31,582 bases of DNA from CAZGKW01 sp964526295 (GCA_964526295.1 CAZGKW010000047.1:1-31582), one strand, 5' to 3'; positions 23,770 to 31,582 are shown, counted from the stretch's first letter. Numbers and translations: made by a program. Notes: a model not told the origin generated them from the letters alone.

Positions 23770-25179
23770 CTATGGGCCCGGCGAAACCTCGACGCCCTGG
23801 CAGTCCTGGAGGTCCACGACCGGCCGCTCGCCGGCCTCCGGGCCGGGGACGCGGGTCACGCCGACCAGCCGCCCCCCGTCGATGTGCCGCCCGCAGACCG
23901 CCGACCGGTCGAACGCCTCGAAGGCCTCGGGGGCGACGGTGACGGCCAGCTTCTCCACCAGGAGGCCGCGAACGTGGGCAAAGGTCAGGCAGGCCGGCAA
24001 ACGGGCGAACTCGGTCTCCCGCTGGCCCCGCATCCGCCGCGCCGAGCCGGCCGGCTTCCGCCGCCGCGAGTAATCGTCCGCCCGGTCGACGCGAAACCGG
24101 ACGTCCCGGAGCGTCAACCGCTCGATGGGGCCCTCGGGCGCCCCTTGGACGAGAACGCCGGAACCGCTACGGATCTCGATGTCCTCGAACGTGACGTCGC
24201 GGATGCGACCGAGCTTCGTGTCCTCGTCCCGCCGCTCGATGTCCATGAAGATGGGGACGGGCGAGCCCCTCTCGCCCGCGACCGTCTCGATAGAGATGTC
24301 CCGGAACCGGACCCGCTCCATCGTCCCGCCGTCCTTCAGGTAGAAGGCGATGCCGACGTGCGAGTTGCGGATGCGGCAGTTCTCGAAGCGGACGTCGCGG
24401 AAGTCGCCGTGCGACTCGGTCCCCAGCTTGATCGCCGCGCACGACGTCTCCAGGTCGCAGTCGGTCACGACCACGTCCTCGGTGGGATGGTCCTCGGTGG
24501 CCTTCAGGACGATGCAGTCGTCGCCCGCCGTGATGCGGCATCCCTGGATGCGGACCCGGCGGCACATGTTCGGGTCGATACCGTCGGAGTTGAGGCGCCG
24601 GTAGTTGTTGCGGATGGTCACGCCCTCGACCGCGACGTCCTCGCACCGCCGGAAATGGAGCGTCCAGGCGTCGCTGTAGAGGACCGTCACGTCCCGGACG
24701 GCGACGCGGCGGCACCGGTCGAACAGAAGGATGCCCGTCCGGAATGCCGGCTTCTCCGGTGCGCCCCAGTGACCCCCGTAGTCGGCCGTGCCTTGGCCGT
24801 GGATCGTGCCCTCCCCGACGATCGTCACGTTCTCGGCGTCGTCGGCGACCAGGAGATGGGCGTGCCGCCCGCCGCCGTAGTCGGCCGGGTCGGTGCTGGC
24901 CCACAGGGTCGCCCCCTTCCTGACGCGGAGCGTGACGCCGCTGCCCAGCCGAAGCGTGGCGGCCAGGTAATCGCCCGGCGGGAGGACCACCTCCCCGCCG
25001 CCGGCCTCCCGGCAGGCGTCGAGGGCCCGCTGGATGGCCGGCGAATCGAGCGCCTTCTTGTCGCCTCGTGCCCCGTAGTCGCGGACGTTGAACGGCCCGC
25101 CCGCCGTCGCGCACGTCGCCCCCGCCGCCACCACCACCACCACAAAGACCGCTGCTGCCATCGTCGTGCAGGTCGACAT
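23770..25179 (-). CDS. Exported GH28-like glycosidase (polygalacturonase-type beta-helix)
   Basis: 469 aa. ATG 25179 follows GGGAGG at 5 bases and opens a signal peptide (AAAVFVVVVVAAGATCATA). The pectate-lyase superfamily start FNVRDYGARGDKKALDSPAIQ is followed by a right-handed parallel beta-helix. GH28 catalytic signatures are present: NSDGID (197-202) for NTD, AGDDCI (D220, D221) and SHG (H257). The usual RIK is replaced by FYLKDGG (K282), so the substrate subsite differs from classical polygalacturonases. It should cleave a uronic-acid- or rhamnose-containing glycan outside the cytoplasm. It starts 33 bp after the methyltransferase gene on the same strand. Confidence 0.82.
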   Translation of the reverse strand: MSTCTTMAAAVFVVVVVAAGATCATAGGPFNVRDYGARGDKKALDSPAIQRALDACREAGGGEVVLPPGDYLAATLRLGSGVTLRVRKGATLWASTDPADYGGGRHAHLLVADDAENVTIVGEGTIHGQGTADYGGHWGAPEKPAFRTGILLFDRCRRVAVRDVTVLYSDAWTLHFRRCEDVAVEGVTIRNNYRRLNSDGIDPNMCRRVRIQGCRITAGDDCIVLKATEDHPTEDVVVTDCDLETSCAAIKLGTESHGDFRDVRFENCRIRNSHVGIAFYLKDGGTMERVRFRDISIETVAGERGSPVPIFMDIERRDEDTKLGRIRDVTFEDIEIRSGSGVLVQGAPEGPIERLTLRDVRFRVDRADDYSRRRKPAGSARRMRGQRETEFARLPACLTFAHVRGLLVEKLAVTVAPEAFEAFDRSAVCGRHIDGGRLVGVTRVPGPEAGERPVVDLQDCQGVEVSPGP

Positions 25180-25212
25180 CGTTGCCTCCCAACTCGTTCC
25201 GCGTTCGCGGCC

Positions 25213-26247
25213 CTACGATTTGTGTGCGACCATCAGCGACGTGCCGAGGTCCTCCGGCATCGGCAGGTGCTCCAGGCCCTCGAAGCCCGCCGCCGCCACG
25301 TGCCGGGCCAGCTCGGCCCGGGAGAACGCCCCCACCATCAGGTTGAACAGGGCGGGCTTCAGCGGCCCCGTCCGTTCGTCGTTGAGGAGGAAGTCCTGGA
25401 TGACGAGCACCCCGCCACGCCGGAGCGACCGGCGGGCCTTCGTGAGCTTCATCTCGGCCCCGCTCGACGGGCCGTGCAGGACGTTCGACATCAGGACGGC
25501 GTCGTTGAGCGCGGCCCCCGCGTCGGGGGCCTCGGGCGGGAGGAACTCGTCCTCGTTCCAGTCGCCCGCCACGGTCCGGACCCGGTCGGCCATGCCCATC
25601 GCCTGGATAACGCCCCGGGCGATCTCGACCGTCTCCGCCAGATCGAGGACGGTCGCCCGGAGGCCGGGGTTCCGGTCGCACAGGGCCATGGCGTAGGTGC
25701 CCGGCCCGCCGCCGACGTCCATCAGGTGGCCGCTGAGCCCGCCGCACGCCTGGCGGACATGGTCGGCCAAGTCGGCGGCCCGCCCGGCCGTGGCCATGTT
25801 GTGCATGGCCAGGATGAAGTGCCGGTGCGACCGCTCGGGCGGATCGGCCCCCTCGACGAAACGCGACCACCCCGCCCGGCCGCGGACGTGGGCCGCCAGG
25901 TCGTGCCACGCCGGCTCCACCTGGGCCGAGTGGGCCAGCGCGTCACCCTGATAAAACGGCGCCCCGGGGACCAGCGTCGCCTCGGCCCGCGTCGTGAGGC
26001 GCCAGCCCCCGCCGCCGCGCGTCACCAGGTCCATCGCCGCACAGGCGATGAGGAGTCTCTCGGTCATGGCCGGGTCGAGCGACAGGTCGGCCGCGGCCGT
26101 CTCCGAGGTTGCCTCGCCCCGGTCGAGCCGCTCGAACAGGCCTACGCCGGAGGCCGCCTGGACGGCCCGCGCCGCCCGCGCCTCCCACGTCCGGGCGATC
26201 AGCTCCCGGGCCCACTCGATCTCTCGGCCCTGCTTCTCGAACGGCAT
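25213..26247 (-). CDS. SAM-dependent O-methyltransferase (family 2 type)
   Basis: 344 aa. ATG 26247 follows GGAGGAG at 6 bases; longer in-frame starts enter the promoter region and are rejected. An N-terminal helical/winged-helix dimerisation domain (residues 1-95) precedes a Rossmann methyltransferase domain with motif I DVGGGPGTYA (177-186), LDLAETVEIA and NVLHGPSS. This is the layout of plant-type and antibiotic O-methyltransferases acting on small hydroxylated molecules. No biosynthetic cluster surrounds it; the only partner is the GH28-like gene 33 bp downstream. The substrate is unknown. Confidence 0.85.
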   Translation of the reverse strand: MPFEKQGREIEWARELIARTWEARAARAVQAASGVGLFERLDRGEATSETAAADLSLDPAMTERLLIACAAMDLVTRGGGGWRLTTRAEATLVPGAPFYQGDALAHSAQVEPAWHDLAAHVRGRAGWSRFVEGADPPERSHRHFILAMHNMATAGRAADLADHVRQACGGLSGHLMDVGGGPGTYAMALCDRNPGLRATVLDLAETVEIARGVIQAMGMADRVRTVAGDWNEDEFLPPEAPDAGAALNDAVLMSNVLHGPSSGAEMKLTKARRSLRRGGVLVIQDFLLNDERTGPLKPALFNLMVGAFSRAELARHVAAAGFEGLEHLPMPEDLGTSLMVAHKS

Positions 26248-26279
26248 GCCCGTCTCCTCCAACAAGCAGGAACGCACCG

Positions 26280-26307
26280 ACCATACGCGATGCGGGCCGG
26301 GAGTCAA
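26280..26307 (-). promoter_or_regulatory. Promoter of the methyltransferase-GH28 unit
   Basis: On the minus strand: TTGACT (26302-26307), 16 bases, TATGGT (26280-26285). Expected start near 26273, a leader of about 25 bases. Confidence 0.65.
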
Positions 26308-26334
26308 CCCAAGTTCGCCGAGCGGCGATTGCCC

Positions 26335-26364
26335 TTGACAACGGCCCGACCCCGCGCGTCGAAT
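26335..26364 (+). promoter_or_regulatory. Candidate promoter of the KaiC-like/ATP-grasp gene
   Basis: Perfect -35 TTGACA (26335-26340), 18 bases, TCGAAT (26359-26364, 4/6). Divergent from the methyltransferase promoter, the two -35 boxes being 27 bp apart. Confidence 0.5.
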
Positions 26365-26411
26365 AGAGGGTCCCGACCGATGCACGGCGCAGGGCGGAAA
26401 CGAGGAATCGC

Positions 26412-29048
26412 ATGGCACAAGTCAGTTCGCAGCTCAGCACGGGGCTGCCGGGCCTCGATCGCGTCCTCCGGGGCCTGATCCCCGGCGACAATCTCGTCTG
26501 GCAGGTCGGCTCCGTCGAGGACTACCGGCCGCTGCTGGGGCCGTATTGCCGGACCGCCGACCGGCTCGGCCAGCGGCTGGTCTACTTCCGGTTCGCCCGG
26601 CACGAGCCGCTGCTGACGGCCGAGGACGGGGCCAACGTCTTCGAGCTCCACCCGGAGGACGGCTTCGAGGCCTTCATCGCCGACATCCACGGCCGCATCG
26701 AGGAGACCGGCCGCGGCGGCTACTACGTTTTCGATTGCCTCTCGGACCTGGCCGTCGACTGGTACAGCGACCAGATGCTGGGCAACTTTTTCATGCTCAC
26801 CTGCCCGTACCTGTACGACGTGGGGGCGATCGCCTACTTCGCCCTCCTGCGCAACTATCACAGCCCGCACGCCACCGACCCGATCACCGCGACGACGCAG
26901 ATCCTGATCGAGGTCTTCCGCCACCGAGACACGGTGTATCTCCATCCGACGAAGGTCCAGGCCCGCTACTCGCCCACCATGCACATGCTCCACCGATGGG
27001 TGGGCGACGGCGAGTTCGAGCCCGTCACCCAGAGCGCCGTCACCAGCGAGGTCCTGACGAGCGAGCCCTGGCTTCAGCTCCAGGCCGCCACCTATCGCCT
27101 CGGCGTGTGGAACCGGGCCTTCGTCGAGGCCGAGGAGGTCATGCACGGGCGCCAGAAGGGCGAGTGCTCCGCCGAGGAGGTCCACCGGGTCTGCCGCCGC
27201 TTGATCCGTATGGCCATCTCCCGCGACGAGCGGATGGCCGACCTCGTCCACCGGTACCTCACGCCGCCCGAGATCGTCGACATCGGCAAGCGGATGATCG
27301 GCACCGGCCTGATCGGGGGCAAGAGCGTGGGGATGCTCCTGGCGCGGGCGATCCTCCGCCAGGCCGACCCCCGCTGGGCCGAGCGGCTCGAGCCCCACGA
27401 CTCGTTCTACATCGGCTCGGACGTCTTCTACACCTTCCTGGTGCGAAACGGCATCTGGTGGGTCCGCGACAAGCAGCGCCATCCCGAGACGTTCCTCGAA
27501 GGCGCCGAGCAGGCCCGCCAACGCATGCTGATGGGCCAGTTCCCAGATTACATCATGGGCGAGTTCGAGCGGATGCTCGACTACTTCGGCCAGTCGCCCA
27601 TCATCGTCCGCTCCTCCAGCCTCCTGGAGGACAACTTCGGCAACTCCTTCGCCGGCAAATACGAGAGCGTCTTCTGCGCCAACCAGGGCCCCCGCGAGAA
27701 GCGGCTCGACGACTTCGTCTCGGCGGTCCGCACCATCTACGCAAGCTCCATGAGCGAGAAGGCCCTCCTCTATCGCCACGACCGGGGCCTCCTGGACCGC
27801 GACGAGCAGATGGCCCTCCTCGTCCAGCGCGTCTCGGGCGCCCTGCACGGGCACCTGTTCTACCCCGAGGTGGCCGGCGTCGGATTCTCCTACAACCCCT
27901 ACGTGTGGAACGAGAAGATCGACCCGAAGGCGGGAATGCTGCGGCTCGTCTTCGGCCTCGGGACCCGGGCGGTCGACCGCTCCGACGACGACTACACCCG
28001 GGTCGTCGCCCTGAACGCGCCGGACCGGCGGCCCGAGACGAACTTCGACGAGGTCCGCCGCTACGCCCAGCGGAAGGTCGACGTCCTGGAGCTGGAGGCG
28101 AATCAGCTCGTGGCCTCCCGCTTCCGCGACGTCGTCCGGATGAGCCCCGACCTGGAGCTCGACCTGTTCGCGTCTTGCGACGAGGCGGCCGCCCGCCGGG
28201 CCCAGGAGCGCGGCATGGGCGAGGGCGCCTTCCCCTACGTCCTGACGTTCGACCGGCTCTTCGCCGAGACCGATTACGTCGCCGATATGCGGGACATGCT
28301 TCGCACCCTCCAGGACGCCTACGAGTATCCCGTCGACGTCGAGTTCACCACGAACTTCCTCAAGGACGGCACCTACCGGATCAACCTCGTCCAGTGCCGC
28401 CCGCTCCAGGTCCGCGAGGGCTTGCCGATCCAGGACCCGCCGTCGGACCTGGCGGAGGAGGACGTGGTGCTGGAGGCCCACGGGGCGGTGATCGGCCAGA
28501 GCCGGCTCTCGCCCGTCGACCGGATCCTCTACGTCGTGCCGAGCGTCTACGGACGGCTCCCGATGGGGGACCGGTACGCCATCGCCAGGCTCATCGGGCG
28601 GCTCGTCCACCTCCAGGAACAGGAGCGGCCGGAGACGATCCTCCTCGTGGGGCCCGGCCGGTGGGGCACCACGACGCCGTCGCTCGGCGTGCCCGTCCGC
28701 TTCGCCGACATCAACCACGTGTCGGTGGTGGTCGAGGTGGTCGCCATGCGGGACGATCTCGTGCCGGACGTCTCGCTCGGGACGCACTTCCTGAGCGAGC
28801 TGGTCGAGATGGACATGCTCTACTGCGCCCTGTTCCCGAAGCGCAGGGACAACCGCCTCAACACGCACCTGCTGGAGGGCGCGCCGAACCGGCTGGCGGA
28901 CCTCTCGCCGGAGGACGCCGACTGGGCCCACGCCGTCCGCGTCATCGACGCCGCCGCCCTGCCCGGCGGGCCGGTCACGCTGAACGCGAACAACCTGAAG
29001 CAGCACGTCGTGTGCTACCTGGAAGGGACGAACCGCCGCCCCGAATAG
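26412..29048 (+). CDS. KaiC-like / PEP-synthase-type ATP-grasp hybrid protein
   Basis: 878 aa, soluble. ATG 26412 follows GAGG at 6 bases. Residues about 7-235 resemble a KaiC/RecA-like domain (STGLPGLDRVLRGLIPGDNLVWQ; then YVFDCLSDLAVDWYSD as a Walker B-like strand), but the P-loop is absent: GSVEDYRP stands where a GxxGxGKT would be. Residues about 295-670 are the PEP-synthase/PPDK ATP-binding fold: GLIGGKSVGM (cf. GGKGANL), PIIVRSSSLLEDNFGNSFAGKYES and LVQCRPLQ. The swivelling phospho-His domain and the PEP-binding barrel are absent. Residues about 680-878 form an unassigned C-terminal domain (LLVGPGRWGTTTPSLG, PDVSLGTHFLSELVEMDMLY). It may be a regulatory or ligase-like ATP-using protein. 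Transcribed alone; function not known to me. Confidence 0.78.
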   Translation: MAQVSSQLSTGLPGLDRVLRGLIPGDNLVWQVGSVEDYRPLLGPYCRTADRLGQRLVYFRFARHEPLLTAEDGANVFELHPEDGFEAFIADIHGRIEETGRGGYYVFDCLSDLAVDWYSDQMLGNFFMLTCPYLYDVGAIAYFALLRNYHSPHATDPITATTQILIEVFRHRDTVYLHPTKVQARYSPTMHMLHRWVGDGEFEPVTQSAVTSEVLTSEPWLQLQAATYRLGVWNRAFVEAEEVMHGRQKGECSAEEVHRVCRRLIRMAISRDERMADLVHRYLTPPEIVDIGKRMIGTGLIGGKSVGMLLARAILRQADPRWAERLEPHDSFYIGSDVFYTFLVRNGIWWVRDKQRHPETFLEGAEQARQRMLMGQFPDYIMGEFERMLDYFGQSPIIVRSSSLLEDNFGNSFAGKYESVFCANQGPREKRLDDFVSAVRTIYASSMSEKALLYRHDRGLLDRDEQMALLVQRVSGALHGHLFYPEVAGVGFSYNPYVWNEKIDPKAGMLRLVFGLGTRAVDRSDDDYTRVVALNAPDRRPETNFDEVRRYAQRKVDVLELEANQLVASRFRDVVRMSPDLELDLFASCDEAAARRAQERGMGEGAFPYVLTFDRLFAETDYVADMRDMLRTLQDAYEYPVDVEFTTNFLKDGTYRINLVQCRPLQVREGLPIQDPPSDLAEEDVVLEAHGAVIGQSRLSPVDRILYVVPSVYGRLPMGDRYAIARLIGRLVHLQEQERPETILLVGPGRWGTTTPSLGVPVRFADINHVSVVVEVVAMRDDLVPDVSLGTHFLSELVEMDMLYCALFPKRRDNRLNTHLLEGAPNRLADLSPEDADWAHAVRVIDAAALPGGPVTLNANNLKQHVVCYLEGTNRRPE

Positions 29049-29050
29049 CG

Positions 29051-29085
29051 GGCGGAGCGGCTCGACGAGCCGGACGGACTCCGCC
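29051..29085. terminator. Hairpin between convergent genes
   Basis: GGCGGAG (29051-29057) pairs with CTCCGCC (29079-29085), and inside it CGGCTC (29058-29063) pairs with GAGCCG (29067-29072). It fills most of the 59-bp gap between two convergent stops, so it may serve both; no U-tract is present. Confidence 0.45.
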
Positions 29086-29107
29086 TCGGCGCGGCGGCGA
29101 CCTCCGC

Positions 29108-30001
29108 TCAGGCTTCGAGCATCTGCCGGACCGTCGCCTCCAGCAGGGCGTCGCCGCCGAACTCCATGCCCAGGGCCCGGACCTTGCCCGTCTCGATCTG
29201 GTGTTTGGGGCGGGTCTGCTCGCCGCGGATGCGGGCGTCCGTGCCGGCGAGGTCCTTCGCCAGGTGGGCCACGTCCCACTCCGAGATGTACCGATCGTAG
29301 CAGCTATACGCCTGCCCGGCGATGCCGTCGGCCGCCAGGAGGACCTCCACGGCCTTGGCGACGTCGGCGGCGTGGACCTCTTTCCCGCCGCCGCCGCACT
29401 CGACGGTCTCGCCGCGGCCCACGGCCCGCACCAGGTCGTACCACTTGCTCCGGCGCGGCGGGTGGGCCAGGCCGTAGATGCCGGTCGGCCGCAGCGAGCA
29501 GATCTCGTACCCGTCGCCGAGGCCGTAGCTGTGGACGAACTTCTCGATGGCCGCCTTGTGGGCCCCGTAGTGGCTCTTCGGCCACAGGGGGTGGGCCTCG
29601 TCGAGCGGCCGGTCGTCGAGGACCACGTCGTGGACCGCGCAGGTGGCGATGAAGACGAAGCGATCGACGCCGGCCGACCGGGCCGCATCGATCAGGCGGA
29701 GCGTGCCGACCAGGTTCGTCTCGACGTACCGGACGAGGTCGCCCGGCGGCGCCTGAAAACCCGGCGCCCCGCGGGCCAGGGCCGCATGGACCATCGCATC
29801 GCAGCCCTCGGCCAGCCGGGCCGACGCCTCGTCGTCGTTCAGCTCGCCCGGCACCCAGGTGATACGGTCCTCCACCGCGTCGAAGCCCGTCCGGTCGCTC
29901 GCCTGGCGGTGCCAGCACTGGAGGTCGTGCCCCGCTTCGGCGAGACGCCGCACGATGTACCGCCCGAGGAACCCCGTCCCGCCCGTGATGCCGATCCGCA
30001 T
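29108..30001 (-). CDS. NAD-dependent epimerase/dehydratase (extended SDR)
   Basis: 297 aa. ATG 30001 follows AGGGAG at 5 bases. The N-terminal dinucleotide-binding motif GITGGTGFLG (4-13) and the catalytic YGAHK (Y145, K149) mark an extended short-chain dehydrogenase; the usual Ser/Thr is T120 in FIATCAV. LRPTGIYG and HAADVAKAVEVLLAA are typical of nucleotide-sugar or related epimerases. The preferred sugar cannot be read. It is divergent from the glycosyltransferase gene, which makes a role in glycan building plausible. A TAGAAT box (30045-30050, minus strand) could be its -10, but no good -35 accompanies it. Confidence 0.88.
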   Translation of the reverse strand: MRIGITGGTGFLGRYIVRRLAEAGHDLQCWHRQASDRTGFDAVEDRITWVPGELNDDEASARLAEGCDAMVHAALARGAPGFQAPPGDLVRYVETNLVGTLRLIDAARSAGVDRFVFIATCAVHDVVLDDRPLDEAHPLWPKSHYGAHKAAIEKFVHSYGLGDGYEICSLRPTGIYGLAHPPRRSKWYDLVRAVGRGETVECGGGGKEVHAADVAKAVEVLLAADGIAGQAYSCYDRYISEWDVAHLAKDLAGTDARIRGEQTRPKHQIETGKVRALGMEFGGDALLEATVRQMLEA

Positions 30002-30162
30002 CGTCGCTCCCTTTCCAGTCCGGTCGTTTTGGCGCTCAGAAACCATTCTACGGTTGCCTGTGGAGCCAAGGTAGTGCCAAGCCAATCGACGCCGCGCGAG
30101 GAACGCTTTACAAACCCCCGTCCAGGCGGTAACTAACGCGTGGCAGACGGCGAAGCTCCCCG

Positions 30163-30241
30163 GCCCCGCCGCGCGGCGGGGCGCCGTGCCCGCCGTGGCC
30201 GCGGGCTCGCCGGCGCGGTGGTCGCGGAGAACCACCGCGCC
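30163..30241 (+). promoter_or_regulatory. Two strong hairpins in the glycosyltransferase leader
   Basis: A 20-bp perfect palindrome (30163-30182, core CCCCGCCGCGCGGCGGGG) and, 30 bp on, an 11-bp perfect stem GGCGCGGTGGT (30212-30222) / ACCACCGCGCC (30231-30241) with an 8-base loop. They lie before the GGAGG of the gene at 30302. A possible -35 TTTACA (30107-30112) is upstream, with a poor -10. In the divergent gap 30002-30301 no gene is credible; its arginine/proline-rich reading frame looks non-coding. Confidence 0.5.
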
Positions 30242-30301
30242 GAGAGGAAGTCGGGCCCCTTCCCGCAACGGGACGAGAGGTCCCGGCGCACGGAGGCGAC
30301 C

Positions 30302-31369
30302 TTGCGCATCGCGTACGGCGTGCACGGGTACGGCCGGGGCCATGCCACCCGGGCCCTGACGGTCCTGCCGGAACTCACGAAGCGGCACGAGGTGCTCGTG
30401 CTGGCCGGCGGCGACGCCCACGATCCCCTCGCCGCCGACTACGACGTGGTCCGGGTCCCCTACGTCCGCTACTACTATCGCCGGCCGGGCAAACGGTCCA
30501 CGTACCTCACGGCGACGCACGGCATCTCGGCGATCATGGACATTCGCTTCGCCGGGCCCAGCGTCCAGATGGCCATGGACGTGTACCAGAAGTTCGAGCC
30601 GGACGTCGTCCTGTCGGACTCCGAGCCGTGGAGCCTCCGGGCCGGCCGGTTGATGGGCATCCCGCGGATCATGTTCGACCACTACGGCATCATGGCCTAC
30701 TGCCGCCCCCCGGTCCGGTGGTGGGGCCGGCTGGCGTGCTGGCTCGAGGCCCCGTTCTACCAGGCCCTGATGGGCTACCCGGAACGGGTGATCGTGACGG
30801 CGTTCTTCGACGCCCCGCCGCGGCGGCCGGGGGTCCACGTCGTGGGGTCGATCCTGCGGCCGGTCGTACGGGATTTCGAGCCGTCCGACGGCGACCACCT
30901 GCTGGTCTACTTCTCCAGCGGTCGCCTCCACTACACGCCCACCGTCGAGGCCGCCCTCCAGCGTCTGGACGCGCCGGTCGTCGTCTACGGCAAGGAGCGG
31001 ACCGGCCGGGACGGGAACATCGACTACCGGCCGATCGCGAACCGGCCGTTCGTGTGCGACCTGGCGAGCTGCCGCGCCGTCTTCTCGACGGCCGGCAACC
31101 AGCTCATCGGCGAGGCGATGTACTTCGGCAAGCCCGTCCTCGCCCTGCCGGAGGACAGCCTCGAACAGCACGTCAACGCCGACGTCGTCGAGCACCTCGG
31201 CATCGGAATGCGGACGTCGGACCGCAAGTTCAGCGCCGCCGTCCTGGACCGGTTCCTCGCCCGGAAGGAGCAGTTCGCGGCGAACGTGCGACGGCACTTC
31301 CGCGACGGCGTCGCCGACGCCGTCGAGACGATCGAGCGGTACATCGACGAGTTGACCGCCGGCGGCTGA
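30302..31369 (+). CDS. MJ1255/MurG-like glycosyltransferase (GT-B fold)
   Basis: 355 aa from TTG 30302, chosen because GGAGG lies 5 bases upstream and the protein then starts directly at the family's first strand, RIAYGVHGYGRGHATRA. Residues 1-170 are the N-terminal acceptor Rossmann domain (DVVLSDSEPWSLRAG, GIPRIMFDHYGI). The C-terminal donor domain has LLVYFSSGR, VFSTAGNQLIGEAMYFGKPVLALP and EDSLEQHVNA, matching UDP-sugar binding in MurG-like enzymes. A membrane-associated hydrophobic patch (RWWGRLACWLEAPFYQAL) would suit a lipid-linked acceptor. The donor and acceptor are unknown. Long extensions upstream to 30140 are low-complexity and rejected. Confidence 0.85.
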   Translation: MRIAYGVHGYGRGHATRALTVLPELTKRHEVLVLAGGDAHDPLAADYDVVRVPYVRYYYRRPGKRSTYLTATHGISAIMDIRFAGPSVQMAMDVYQKFEPDVVLSDSEPWSLRAGRLMGIPRIMFDHYGIMAYCRPPVRWWGRLACWLEAPFYQALMGYPERVIVTAFFDAPPRRPGVHVVGSILRPVVRDFEPSDGDHLLVYFSSGRLHYTPTVEAALQRLDAPVVVYGKERTGRDGNIDYRPIANRPFVCDLASCRAVFSTAGNQLIGEAMYFGKPVLALPEDSLEQHVNADVVEHLGIGMRTSDRKFSAAVLDRFLARKEQFAANVRRHFRDGVADAVETIERYIDELTAGG

Positions 31370-31446
31370 CGCGGCAGCGGGATATGAACGCAGAGGTCGC
31401 ACAGAAAAACGGATTGAATCCGCCTAAGGCTACTTTGTCAACTCTT

Positions 31447-31541
31447 GCCCGCCGCCCCCTGCGCGGCGGGCAGTCTTGCCCGCCGCGAGGTGCCCGCCGC
31501 CCCCTGCTGAAGCGCGGTGGGCAGTCTTGCCCACCGCGTCA
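31447..31541. repeat. Tandem hairpin repeat, two units
   Basis: Two units start with the same 15 bases GCCCGCCGCCCCCTG (31447-31461 and 31492-31506). Each has a perfect 10-bp stem with the same loop AGTCTT: CGCGGCGGGC/GCCCGCCGCG (31462-31487) and CGCGGTGGGC/GCCCACCGCG (31513-31538). The two stems differ by one base pair, changed on both sides (C-G to T-A), so pairing is kept. Confidence 0.75.
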
Positions 31542-31545
31542 CTTG

Positions 31546-31575
31546 CGTTTCGAAGTCCCTCGTTTCGAAGTCCCT
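31546..31575. repeat. 15-bp exact tandem duplication
   Basis: CGTTTCGAAGTCCCT occurs at 31546-31560 and again at 31561-31575. It adjoins the tandem hairpin repeat and runs close to the right edge of the window, so more copies may follow. The rest of 31370-31446 shows a small palindrome (CGGATT G AATCCG, 31410-31422) and no gene. Confidence 0.7.
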
Positions 31576-31582
31576 TTCGCGG

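Noticed and set aside
26546..30136. A 1196-codon open frame on the plus strand
   Set aside because: It overlaps the KaiC-like/ATP-grasp gene in another frame and the epimerase in antisense; composition is that of a GC-rich shadow frame.
30140..30301. N-terminal extension of the glycosyltransferase
   Set aside because: Low-complexity Arg/Pro sequence over two strong hairpins; GGAGG directly before TTG 30302 and family alignment support the shorter form.
31447..31575. CRISPR array
   Set aside because: Only two unlike repeat units occur in each set, with no spacer of regular length and no cas genes.

Overview
The window is very GC-rich bacterial DNA, densely coded, with many GTG and TTG starts supported by clear Shine-Dalgarno (SD) sequences and recognisable sigma70-type promoters. 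The gene content points to the PVC superphylum, most likely a planctomycete, by inference from gene families: a hydrazine-synthase-alpha-like secreted multihaem protein, YVTN-propeller/dihaem cytochromes, a GH28-like right-handed beta-helix enzyme, Nqr, a PurF of the 'MGGFFG' type and a KaiC-like/PEP-synthase hybrid. No phage, IS or CRISPR locus is visible.

Layout. 1-140: tRNA-Pro(UGG) on the minus strand with two hairpins behind it. 243-2054: a TIGR03960-type radical SAM protein. 2081-8108 (minus): three exported proteins, namely a dihaem YVTN-propeller cytochrome, a trihaem HzsA-like protein and a DUF4139 protein. 8322-9020 (minus): a DeoC-like aldolase lacking the Schiff-base lysine. 9280-10967 (plus): a short PQQ-type propeller fragment translationally coupled to an unrecognised exported protein. 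11033-11800: hisF. 11845-16741 (minus): a peptidoglycan-sugar recycling operon, anmK-murQ-sodium/solute symporter-exported PD40 protein. 16924-21506 (plus): nqrBCDEF without nqrA. 21723-22187: a small unrecognised protein. 22206-23648 (minus): PurF without its catalytic cysteine. 23770-26247 (minus): an O-methyltransferase followed by a GH28-like enzyme. 26412-29048 (plus): the KaiC-like/ATP-grasp hybrid. 29108-30001 (minus): an NAD-dependent epimerase. 30302-31369 (plus): a glycosyltransferase with a hairpin-rich leader. The window ends in small tandem and hairpin repeats.

How the genes work together. anmK and murQ convert anhydro-N-acetylmuramic acid through MurNAc-6-P to GlcNAc-6-P, and the co-transcribed symporter is a natural candidate for taking up that sugar or a related one. 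nqrBCDEF encodes most of a Na+-pumping NADH:quinone reductase; its NqrA partner must lie elsewhere. The two haem proteins at 3605-8108 form a secreted redox pair of unknown substrate. The most unusual items are three enzymes with altered key positions (DeoC Lys to Val, PurF Cys to Gly, NqrB flavinylation Thr to Ser), the KaiC-like domain without a Walker A lysine fused to a PEP-synthase-type ATP-grasp, and several structured non-coding segments, including a tandem hairpin repeat with a compensatory base-pair change. I do not see a clear-cut new defence or mobile system.
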